A stretch of 64,000 nt of DNA from positions 62,001 to 126,000 of the forward strand of contig PUQB01000108.1 of NCBI GenBank assembly GCA_003024785.1, in the 5' to 3' direction. Positions 35,802 through 46,095 of this stretch are shown here, piece by piece (within the stretch, counting starts at the first letter, position 1; each line of letters begins with the position of its first letter). The stretch is from Selaginella tamariscina. Its lineage: Eukaryota; Streptophyta; Lycopodiopsida; Selaginellales; Selaginellaceae. Made by a program: the position numbers and the translations under genes. The notes under the pieces are model-generated. The model had not been told where the DNA came from. It ran no database searches and saw nothing but the letters and a program-made list of their open reading frames with translations.

Positions 35802-37126
35802 TTGTGACTTGCAGATGAGAAGAGGCTGGAAATAGTGATTGAGCCAAAGATAGTGAAGCAGTTCACTTTGAAAGACTTGGAAGAAGCTATAGGAACTAGA
35901 ATTGCTGAGGGTGGCTTTGGCTATGTTTACCGAGGAAGACTCCCTAACAATCAAGAGGTTGCTGTTAAAGTCCGTTCTTCAACTTCAACGCAAGGACTAC
36001 GCGAATTCACTGCTGAGGTTACACATGAGAGAGAGAGAGAGAGTTTCTGTGTACTGATACAACAATATGGCAGCTTACCCATCCTCCCAGCTTACACATG
36101 ACATCTGGTTCCTTTGCTTGGATACTGTACTGAAGGGCAGCAAGAGATGTTGGTTTATCCGTACATGTCAAACGGTACTTTGCAAGATCGTTTGTATGGT
36201 GAAGCATCTAAGAGGAAGCCTCTTGACTGGAAAACCAGGCTTTCCATAGCTCTAGGAGCTGCACGAGGTAAAGGGGTGTCTGCGTGTGCGTGTGCGTGCG
36301 TCTCTACATATATCTCTACATATTTGGATTTCAGGCTTGAATTTTCTGCATAAGAGTCGGCCAAGACCAATCATACACAGGGACGTGAAGTCCAGTAATA
36401 TTCTTCTGGACGATAGTATGAATGCAAGGCTTGCAGACTTCGGGTTTTCCAGATTTGCACCCCAGGATGATGACAGCCTCGTCTCTGTGGAAGTCCGAGG
36501 AACTACAGGATACTTAGACCCAGAGTAAGTTTGCACATGTGTGTGTGCGTGCGCTTGTCTATATTTATCTGTTGTCTTTTGTAGATACTATACCACGCAA
36601 ATGCTCACTACCAAGAGCGATGTATTTAGTTTTGGTGTAGTCCTGTTGGAGATTATATGTGGTCGTGAGCCCTTGAACCTGCGTCGACCTCGTTCTGAAG
36701 CCAGTCTGGTTGACTGGGTAAGCATATACTCTCTCTCTCTCTATATCGATATGTGTGCGTATGTGTATAAGCTTTGTTCTCTGGTTTCAGGCTAGAAAGT
36801 CCATAGACGAAGCTAATATTCAAGCAATTATCGATCCCACAATAAGCACGAGCTACACACCGGAAGCAATGTGGAGAGTATTAGAGGTGGCTTATTCCAG
36901 CGTGGAACCGAGTTCAGCACGTAGGCATGACATGGCAAGCATAGTTCGTGAGCTGGACGATGCACTCATAATCGAGAACAATGCGTCACAATATATGCTC
37001 TCCTTGGACAGTATTTCGTCGTTCCGTAGGTCCACGAGTATTAAGCTCAATATATACCCTTCTACCGTCCCATTTGATCCTTCACCCGCGTTATCAGAGA
37101 CTTTGGATTCTCCTCATCCTCGATAG
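34861..37126 (+). CDS. SYMRK: SYMRK-type receptor kinase with reduced ectodomain
   Basis: Exons: 34861-34924, 34978-35353, 35443-35618, 35815-36017, about 36091-36267, 36335-36524, 36585-36717 and 36791-37126. Exon 1 encodes a signal peptide ([20 protein letters not shown]). The ectodomain is only about 140 residues and resembles one malectin-like half ([40 protein letters not shown]); I see no leucine-rich repeats. A transmembrane segment follows ([19 protein letters not shown]). The kinase has [25 protein letters not shown] and [11 protein letters not shown]. Features typical of symbiosis receptor kinase are [46 protein letters not shown] and [17 protein letters not shown]. The exon 4/5 join is not clean: one base seems missing near 36107 and a few residues after the alpha-C region are absent. 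SYMRK acts at the plasma membrane upstream of nuclear calcium spiking in arbuscular mycorrhiza and nodulation. Orthology is inferred from the kinase and tail. Confidence 0.8.
35661..35799 (+). repeat. CT then TA microsatellites in SYMRK-like intron 3
   Basis: Long CT runs (35661-35747) pass directly into a pure TA run (35748-35799), just before the acceptor at 35814. The CT tract could serve as an oversized polypyrimidine tract. Confidence 0.95.
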
Positions 37127-37197
37127 TTTTTCGCTATGTAGTAAGGTAAGAAAAGAATATCTATATACATATGCCAGTTATGTTCTTTTAAGCAGCA

Positions 37198-37198
37198 T

Positions 37199-37249
<51 letters not shown>
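37198..37249 (+). repeat. GA microsatellite 3' of the SYMRK-like gene
   Basis: A GA run interrupted by two CA steps lies about 75 bp after the stop codon, in the likely 3' untranslated region. Confidence 0.9.
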
Positions 37250-37251
<2 letters not shown>

Positions 37252-37453
37252 ATAACATTACTAATTAAATCAATAAGCTACTAATTAGTAGTTTTTTATG
37301 CAGATGACCGTGTTTGTACATATAAGAGAAAGATGAAAAGGACAAGCTCTTTGTACTTAATTGTAGAAATGTAAAATGGTTAAAGTATCTCGTAACTTGC
37401 ACATGACGTAAGTAATACGTATTAGGCTAGGTTAAACAGAGTTTTGGCGATCA

Positions 37454-39660
37454 ATGGTATCAATCTTGAGAATTGGTATTTGTATTGTGACGATTCTGAG
37501 TGTCAAATGCCAAGGTACAAATTTCTCTCTGTGTATGTGTGTGTGTGTGGCTTATACACGCCATATAGATCTGCGTGTGCGCCTTGTACTGGAAAAGGGA
37601 ACGGATAATATCTTCTTCCAGGTTTCATACTAGGCATATTTACATCTCCTGCATAGAAGACATACATACATGTATGTATATGAGCTTACCGTCATGCTCT
37701 AAGACCACATACATGCAAGCATGCAGTGTGTGTGTGTGTGTGTGTATTTAGGTGTTTGTGTATATGTCAAACCATCATAAACATGTAGGACACTGGCTAT
37801 GTATCTCTCAGAGTGTATACTGAAAAAAAGCACGCACACAGACACACATACATATTATATGCATATACATACCTCATCCAGCACGCAAGCGCAAGCGCGC
37901 GCGCACGACACACACACACACACACACACACAACGAAGTGTTGCATGACAGGGTTTCAACTGGGAATCAGCCAAACACAGTGGCCCATGGTACAAAGTTA
38001 TGTTGGATGTTGCAAGCGAGCTTTCACAGGCGGGAATTACAGATGTCTGGTTTCCCCTCCTAGTGACTCATCAAGTCTTGAAGGTCGTATATCTACCATT
38101 GTTATTTATATTCTAGTTATACTATTGATATATTGTTATTTATTCAGGTTACTTGCCGAGGAGATTATACGACCTCACATCCTCGTATGGTAATAATATA
38201 CATAAGCTTTTGAGTATTGTGTATAACCTGTGCGTGCGTGTGTGTAGATAGTCAAAGCGCGTGGCGTGGAATGGATTCTAACTAAGTCATTTAATAGGTA
38301 ACAAGGACAAGCTAAAGCAAGTCATACAAACATTCCATGAAAACGGGATCCGTTGCATTTCAGATATCGTTATAAACCATCGTAGTGCAGAGGAGCGAGA
38401 TGCGTCAGGCTATTGGTGCATTTTCTATGGTGGACGTGGTATGACTGTGTGCGTGTATGCGTGCGTGCGTGTGTGTAAGCAATATTTATGTAGATGGAAA
38501 ACTGGACTGGGGACCATCCAGTATTGTCAAGGATGATGAAACATGTATGGATTCTTCTGGGCAACCCGACACGGGAGTAAACTACCCGCATTCTCCTGAC
38601 ATTGACCATCTTAACAAAACAGTGCAATCAGAGCTTGTTCAGTGGCTAACGTGGCTAAAAACTGACATTGGATTTGATGGCTGGAGGTTTGGACTTTGCA
38701 AAGTATGTGTGTGTGTGTGCGTGCGTGTGTGTTTCAATCATTTGCATATGTTGTATACATATATAGAGGATATGGTGCAAGTTTTGCGAGGAGCTACTTT
38801 GAGAAGTCAGCAGCAGAGTTTGCGTGGCTGAGATTTGGGACGATATGAGCTACGACTCCAATAGACAACTGAGTTATAACCAAGATCGCATCGTCAACAA
38901 ATCATTAACTGGATAGACAATACCAAGGAACAATATCTGCATTTGACTTCACAACCAAGGTTTTACGAAACTCTCATATAATATGTGTATATATTTATGC
39001 ATATATTCGTGTGTGTGTGTGTGTGAGAGAGAGAGACAGACAGACAGAGACAGAGACAGAGACAGGAGAGAGAGAGAGAGAGAGTACTACTAACTAATTC
39101 ACTATGCTAGGGGATTTTACAGCAAGCTGTAAAGGACGAACTTTGGAGGTTAGTGGATTCGAACAGAAAACCAGCTGGTGTGATTGGGTGGTGGCCAGAG
39201 AAAGCTGTGACATTTGTGGATAACCATGATACTGGTTCTACTCAGAAGCTCTGGCCTTTTCCTTCTGATAAAGTTATGCAAGGATATGCTTACATTCTCA
39301 CGCACCCAGGCATCCCATGTATTGTAAGTAAGACTATTTCACACGCGCACGCACGCACACACACGTACATTACTTATATATTGTTGATACTGCCAGTTTT
39401 GGGACCATTTCTTTGATTGGGGACTAAAGAACGAGATATTGGCACTGATCAATATTAGGAAGCGGAATGGGATAAACTCCAGCAGCAAGTTGCACATACT
39501 GGCGGCCGAGTACAACATGTACGTCGCAGATGTTGACGACAAGGTACGGATGAAAATTGGTAGCAGGTACGACATTGGATACCTTGTACCAAGTCCAGAG
39601 GTGTATGACATGGTTGCATTTGGAAACGACTATTGTGTATGGCAGAAAAAGTTCAACAGA
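37454..39660 (+). pseudogene. Alpha-amylase (GH13), several frame changes
   Basis: This is a secreted-type plant alpha-amylase, which hydrolyses internal alpha-1,4 bonds of starch. Exon 1 (37454-37514) encodes a signal peptide (MVSILRIGICIVTILSVKCQ). Later exons lie near 37951-38083, 38148-38189, 38298-38438, 38494-38702, 38768-38958, 39111-39323 and 39397 onward. Family blocks seen are [117 protein letters not shown] and FGNDYCVWQKK. In the DGWRF block the usual nucleophile motif DGWRFDF reads GWRFGL here, and its Asp is Gly. About five one-base frame changes are apparent (near 37952, 38055, 38825, 38888 and 38925). The reading frame does not stop after the usual CVW end but runs on into a GT/GA microsatellite to 39855. 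Probably decayed, or poorly resolved sequence. Confidence 0.8.
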
Positions 39661-39696
39661 GTACACAGCCAAGTTCCTTATTGTATGTGTCTGTGT

Positions 39697-39748
<52 letters not shown>

Positions 39749-39913
39749 TATGTATGTGTGTGTTGAGAGAGAGAGAGAGAGAGACTTGGTCACTTATAGA
39801 AGATTTGTATTTATATGTAAATAAATATATATTATGTGAGTTTATTTATATATAAATAAATATTGTGATCGTACTTTGTTAGGACAAAAAGTTGTTTGGC
39901 GGCATAATGTTGT

Positions 39914-40594
39914 CTACCATGGAATTTGACTGGTGCCAGCTGGAAGCGACTTATTGATGACGCGTAAAGTGCACGGCAATCTCCAAAATCGGTCCGTCCG
40001 TGAAGCGGACGGACGAGATTCAGGATGTACGTATTGCTCAATAAATTCTCTTGACCGGACATTCTCACGATCAACGGCAGGGAACAGCCGCTCGGCGTGT
40101 GCGGTCCGATTATCTGACGTGTGGGTCAGTGGCCACATGGGTCCGTACATGGAGAAAACGTTCGCATTGGCAGAGGTTTGCCGTTCCATGATTGATTTGG
40201 TAAGCTGTGGGAGGCGCTCTGTTGGTGGAGTTTCTGCAGACGGATCGATGGATTTCAATGCCCGAATTACCAATAAACATACAATCTGTGCTTGTGAACA
40301 AAGGTACGATGCATTCTTCTCCATATCTTCCATTTCCTGTGCACGTTCTTCCGAAAATATTCTATAGATTTCCTGTTTTCCGAGTTTCTGGGCAAGGTAT
40401 GGTGCATCCGGAGCATGACCTAGCCCGAATTCTCTCATTCTTGACGATTTCAGCAAAATCTCCCTGTTTTGTGCGTAATCTGATCTCCGTGTTCTATGCA
40501 TTTCCTGATAGACTTTCTGATTTTGGAGCTTTCCGGGATCGATCTTGTCAAAGTATAGTGCATCCGGAGCATGACCTAGCCCAAATTCTCTCAT
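39914..40594 (-). CDS. Hypothetical ORF antisense to the U-box 5' region
   Basis: An open frame of about 226 codons starts at a real ATG with MREFGLGHAPDA, a phrase that recurs after about 50 residues because the DNA beneath is duplicated. I recognise no family. The opposite strand is also open (40207-40629, 140 codons), so openness alone is weak evidence. It would be head-to-head with the U-box gene at 40746. It may be a chance frame in the U-box gene's promoter and 5' leader. Confidence 0.2.
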   Translation of the reverse strand: MREFGLGHAPDALYFDKIDPGKLQNQKVYQEMHRTRRSDYAQNREILLKSSRMREFGLGHAPDAPYLAQKLGKQEIYRIFSEERAQEMEDMEKNASYLCSQAQIVCLLVIRALKSIDPSAETPPTERLPQLTKSIMERQTSANANVFSMYGPMWPLTHTSDNRTAHAERLFPAVDRENVRSREFIEQYVHPESRPSASRTDRFWRLPCTLRVINKSLPAGTSQIPW

Positions 40595-40665
40595 TCTTGT
40601 TTATCCGTCGATCTTCATGCATGACCTAATCCAATTTTCTCTCATTCTTGACGATTTTCGGCACG
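40390..40665 (+). repeat. Three imperfect direct repeats before the U-box gene
   Basis: GTGCATCCGGAGCATGACCT, then AGCCCGAATTCTCTCATTCT, occurs near 40400 and 40558. A diverged version (CATGACCTAATCCAATTTTC) lies near 40619. Two copies are followed by TTGACGATTTC or TTGACGATTTTC. All lie within 350 bp upstream of the start codon. Confidence 0.85.
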
Positions 40666-40745
40666 AAATCTTCATCATTTGTACATTTTCTGTTTTCCGC
40701 TGAGAATTATTGAAAGATCGAATTTTTGCATGCAGGTGAGAAGCT

Positions 40746-43713
40746 ATGGTGACAGATGACGAACAGATTCTCAGAAATGTATCGGATTCGATGCATATGC
40801 TGCTTCTTGCGGGGGAAAGTGTGAGATTTCAGAAGAACAACGTTCAAAATCTGCTGTCGAGGGTGAAGCTGCTCAAACCGGCCATAGATTATCTCCGAGA
40901 AGTGAAAATCCCGCTTCCAAAGCAGGCTTTGGGGCCTTTCCAAGCTCTAGATGATGCTCTTCAGAAGGCCAAAGACATTGTCGAGGAATGTAGCGCAAAC
41001 AGGAGTAAGATATACTTGGTAAGTGATCCTATACTATTTTATTTCATATATTTTCAATCAATATAACAGTATTATGTATAACCTGTTTTAATTATTCACG
41101 CAAAATTACAAACCAAAAATAAGGCAGGAATTGGACATACTTGAATTTCCACGTCTTATGTTATTAAAACACAGACACACACAGACGCAAACGCACGCAC
41201 AGGAGTTCCATGTTTAAGGATATATTTTGGAACAAAATAAGTGTGTTTATATATAGACACAGACAAATTTAAACCATGTAAAATTTCTTAAAAAACAACT
41301 CTTATTTTCATTTTTGCAACTTGTGTGTCTATGTGCGTATGTGCGCGTATGTATAATAATATCATGTATAAATACAAATAAAGAATGTACAGTATAAATG
41401 CCTGACATTATTTAATCCAATGTACACGTAGTCGTCTGTTGTTCATTACGTATGTATTACGTTGTATGTTATATTACATTTTACTACCAAATATACACTA
41501 TTTCATACGTTTGCATGTGCGCGCACGTACATTATAAATCATTCTGTTGTCTAATCTTTTGTTCATATTTTCTGTAGGCGTATCGCTGTCCGCATACCGT
41601 TGCAAGTTTTCAAAACATTGCAGCTGAGTTGAGCAAAGTAATCGACAGCATTCCTCTCTCTACGTTACACATTGCGAGTCTTACAAGATCACAGGTAATT
41701 CATATCTCTCATTGTATTTTTCCAAGTGTTAAAGAATATACTAATTAAATATATTAGTCAAACATGAAACCCACACGCATGAGATACTATCTTAATAAAT
41801 ACTATTATTTATAATAACTGAACGATAAAAAAACTTTCAAGATCATATACAATTCATGCGGCCCTGCTTATTTTTTCATAAAGTTTATAAGTGTATGATA
41901 TTTGTTTCATGTGAACCCGTTGAAAGCATCGCATAATTCCAGGATTAAATTATCCTAAGCATATATCACCCACACGTACACACACATTTAAGTTATATAA
42001 TGAAGTTTGTCTTAGACAAGGGGTGTCTTCAGTACAGATCGAGCGCTGTAACCAGGAGCTACGGAGGCTAAAGTTTACAGTGGATGCCCGTGATTTACGA
42101 CTGTCGGATGAAATCAGCTTTCTTCTGAAGGACTTTACGAACAACACTCACGTGAATCCTGCTAAGCTGAAGAGCTTCTTACAACAGATGGATCTCGACT
42201 CACGGGAAAGCATCTCTAAAGAGCTCACCGCACTACAGTGTGTGAAGTCACCGGAGAACAACACAGTTCTTAATCAGGTAATCTCCATGCTGACCTCCAT
42301 CACGGAAGATGCTACACCAGGTACAGAGGACAAGGAGCAGACGCAGAATATATCTATACCAGCAGACTTCTGCTGTCCGTTGTCTCAGAAGCTCATGTGC
42401 GACCCGGTTATTGTTGCCTCGGGACAGACTTACGAGCGGGTGTACATTCAGCAGTGGCTAGACCAGGGGAACAAGACTTGTCCGAAGACACAGCAGACAC
42501 TGACACACACCAACTTGATACCCAACTACACAGTGAAGGCCTTGATTGCTAACTGGTGTGAGATGAACAATGTTCCGTTACCCGAGCCACCCAAAGTTGA
42601 GGAGGCTATTAAGGCATCGGTTTCATCACCGAAGCGTGACGAGGACTTGGGAAATTCTACAAAGAAAGACGAGGGTGACTCGCTTCCTGTATCCACCGGA
42701 ATTTCTTCATCGGAGATGGATCAGAACCATGAAGAAGACCATGCACAAGTTGTCGATGATGCGGACGTGAGATACTTCCTTGCTGGGATTTCTAGAAAAG
42801 GTAATAACTTAACCCGGCTCCTTTCTGATACTCGCATAAAGTTTATTAGCACATTAAGGATGCCATTTGTATTTTATTATCAGCTCTATATCTCGCCCTC
42901 ACTCTCTCTCTCCCTCACTCCCTTCCCACACACACACACAAAATGCATGTGTATGTTATATAACTTACATTAATGCATACTCATGTGTTCGTGTGTGTGT
43001 GTATGATGCTAGATGTTAGCATTTTGTAGTTCCTGCTAGAAGTAAGGTTATACATTTGCAGATCTTCAGGGAGATGGAGATGTCTCAGAAGAGAAGTCAC
43101 CAAGGTTTGTATACAGGAGCAGGAAGGAGAGGTCCCGGCTTAAGCTGGGAAACAACGAGAAGCTTTTCGACATCATAGGGACGGACGAGGGGAAGGAGAG
43201 CAGGATAAGAAATCTTGTGGGTGATCTAAATTCCCCATCACTGGATGCACAGAGAGGCAGCAGCAGAGCTGAGGCTCCTAGCTAAGAACAATGCTGAGGA
43301 CCGTATACGAATAGCAAACGCAGGTGCGATCAAGTCCTTCGTTTCGTTGCTGAGCTCTTCAGACCTGAAAGTGCAAGAGGACTCAGTCACTTCCTTGTTG
43401 AACTTGTCCTTGAATGATGGGAACAAGTACGATATTGTGGAGGCAGGTGCAGTTTCACCGCTCATAAACGTGCTATCTGTGGGTAATCCAGAAGCCAGGC
43501 AGAACGCAGCGGCTACCTTGTTCAGTTTGTCTGTGAAGCAGGAGTATGCCATGCTTATTGGTAATTCTGGTGCCATTCTCCACTTGTTGAGCTGCTCAAG
43601 GATGGGACTCCTCGTGGGAAGAAGGATGCTGCCACGGCTTTGTTCAATCTTTCCATGTGTCACGAGAACAAGACGAAGGTGGTCAAGGCTGGTAAGTTGT
43701 TCTCTACAAGTAT

Positions 43714-43760
<47 letters not shown>

Positions 43761-45335
43761 TTTATAATATATGCAATGTCCCAGTTCGTAGTTACCTGAG
43801 TATGTGAAAGTAGTGTACAATCTGTACATATGTGTGTGTGGGGTTTCCATTTAATAGTAAGTAGTATATTTCCAGGAGCAGTGAAGCCTTTGATAGAGCT
43901 TATATGTGAACCAAGGCTGGGAATGGTGGATAAAGCAGTGGCAGTTGTAGCAAACTTGTCAACAGTTCCAGACGGGAGACATGCAATTGTTGAAGATGGA
44001 GGAATTCCTGCTCTTGCCGAAGTTGTGGAGGCGGGTTCACAGCGCGGCAAGGCAAGACAATATCACACACATGCTTAACTACATACATATAGCATAGTTG
44101 TGCATAATGGTAGGGAGTAGGGGTTAAAAATCAAACGATCTTACACATACGTAGTTAGTTTACTGTGATTAGTGGCCGTTGGATTAGATTCGTGCAATCT
44201 CCATCGCTCACTGTGGTATATACATGTTTCCTATATGCAATGTATTATACATATATCCTAGATACAAACTTTATACGAACGTTTTAAGTGACACACAAGC
44301 ATATAGAATTTATAATATACAAATTACAAGACTTTTAAGGCCTGTGTTTTGACAAACACACCCAATACATGACATGCATACAACAAAAAACACACAGTAG
44401 ATGAAACTTGTCATACCATACTAGAACGCACCTTATATATTGGTATGTTATGTGTATTAAGTATACCATAGTTATCTATGCATGCCATCAAAGATCATTG
44501 CATAGAACATGCATATGCACATCAAGTTATCACTGTTCTGACTGTCATGTGCAATTAGGAGCATGCGGCGGCAGCACTATTGACTATTTGCACAAACAGC
44601 CAGAGGCACAGAGCAATGGTTTTTAATGAGGGAGTGACTCCAATGCTACATATCTTGTCACAGACTGGGACCGCACGAGGGAAAGAAAAGGTTAGTTCCT
44701 GTTTTTCTATGCTTTCCTGTTTGTTAACTACATTATTTCTCTCCCTTGTCTGCTTAATAACGACACTGCACTTGGTAGCTGTTTTTTCCTAGTTCCGTTT
44801 ATCCCTCTTTTTCATCGAAATGCGTTGGACGCCGTTTTTCTGTTTTTTCAGTTTCTTTCCACTGTTTTCTTGTTTCTTCAGTTATCTGTTTACGACATTA
44901 ATGCAGCATGCATATGAACATGTGTGTGTGTGTGTGTCCCTGTATGTTTATGTCTATACATATGTTCATATACTACTTTTTACATGGACATTTGTTAAGT
45001 TTGAAACACACATACATATGTTTGCTGCTTTTAAACTCTTCTAATCTGTGGATAACTCACCTCACGCGCACACAGTGGCATTCAATGTAGTGTATATTCA
45101 ATATTACGATAATGTCAGTCAATATATATATATTCTGAGCTTGAGACTGTTCAGACGTTGACTACAGTGGACTAGACATTGACTTCGGTTGACTTTGTGG
45201 CTAGAGACTGACAAACTGTTGCAGGCCTCGGCTTTGTTACGATTGTTTAGGGAGCAGCGAAATGGTACTGTGCCTGGGCCTCACCATCACCATCACCATC
45301 ACCATCAAGAAAGGCATGCTAGTCCACATTACTAG
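40746..45335 (+). CDS. U-box/ARM-repeat E3 ubiquitin ligase (PUB12-14 type)
   Basis: Exons: 40746-41018, 41578-41694, 42038-42800, 43062-43691, 43876-44051, 44559-44690 and 45225-45335. The product has the U-box N-terminal domain ([38 protein letters not shown]), a U-box ([39 protein letters not shown]) that recruits the ubiquitin-charged E2, an acidic linker, and C-terminal ARM repeats ([40 protein letters not shown]) for substrates. Plant PUB12-14 relatives ubiquitinate immune receptors and other substrates. The last exon encodes [16 protein letters not shown], then eight consecutive His (45282-45305) and QERHASPHY. The intron after 44051 begins GC rather than GT. Two small frame changes in exon 4 are apparent, a lost AG step near 43250 and a lost C near 43578; similarity continues across both. 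The donor at 44051 and acceptor at 44558 join in phase. Confidence 0.88.
43718..43755 (+). repeat. CT microsatellite in U-box gene intron 4
   Basis: A pure CT run about 25 bp after the donor site of the intron 43692-43875. Confidence 0.95.
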
Positions 45336-46095
45336 TCAGGTATCTCTTTGTACTTAATTAAAGTCTTGTTTATACTTAATCAACTATTAAGTTTATTTGA
45401 CTAGTTTGACGGAGAATTTGACTTGGTTTGATTTGTTATTTTGTTATTTTTTGTTATTTATATGTGTAGAGAAAGTCTATGTTAGTTGATTCTATTTAAT
45501 GTCAAGTAAGACATTTTCAGCATTTATTCCACGTGGGAGCTCATAACAAGGCCACCTGCATCTGACTGTCCACGTCACCTACCCTTTCCCACGTGGGAGT
45601 TCATAACAAGGCCACCTGGTGAAAGCAATCTGCATTGTCCACGTCACTTACCTATTTCTATTTGGGAGTTCTTAAACATGGCCAGCTGTCGAATAAACAT
45701 ATGTTGCATCTGAATTCTCCACGTCACACACGGTTTAATACTAAATCAACCTGAGACCTTATCGACCACGAAAACTTATCCTCTAGAAACTTCCTATTTC
45801 AGTTGAGATCCTACAAATCAGTACTAAATTAAATGTTCCTATAAATTAGTACTAAGTATAAATCAGTACTAAATTAAATTAGTACTATATTAACTGATAA
45901 GTATCTCATGCTCTTGGTGGGTTACTGACACACAACGCACACGCACACGCACGCGATTGGACGGAACATTTTCAAAAAGAGGAGAACCTTTATAATTGAA
46001 ACTCAAAAGGATGGACATAAACAGCACTTGGCCATTTAAGTCTACATCTCTGTACACGAAAGCCTCACATTTTTATATACAAGTTTTTGGTTGTA
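45336..46095. other. Tail-to-tail spacer between U-box and PB1 genes
   Basis: This holds both 3' ends. Besides the ACGT-rich repeats at 45528-45730, a run of TTAGTACTAAAT-like words lies at 45815-45895. There is no gene. Confidence 0.5.
45528..45730. repeat. Three tandem units with ACGT cores
   Basis: The units start near 45530, 45588 and 45657. They share (CC)ACGTGGGAGYTCATAACAA, GGCCACCTG and TCCACGTCAC; the third is diverged. CCCACGTGGG is a palindromic G-box and TCCACGTCA a second ACGT motif; both are binding-site types for plant bZIP and bHLH factors. Function here is unknown because the repeat lies downstream of both neighbouring genes. Confidence 0.75.

Noticed and set aside
35576-35954. 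Minus-strand open frames with IYIYIY and RERERE runs
   Set aside because: They are translations of the TA and CT/GA microsatellites in intron 3 of the SYMRK-like gene.
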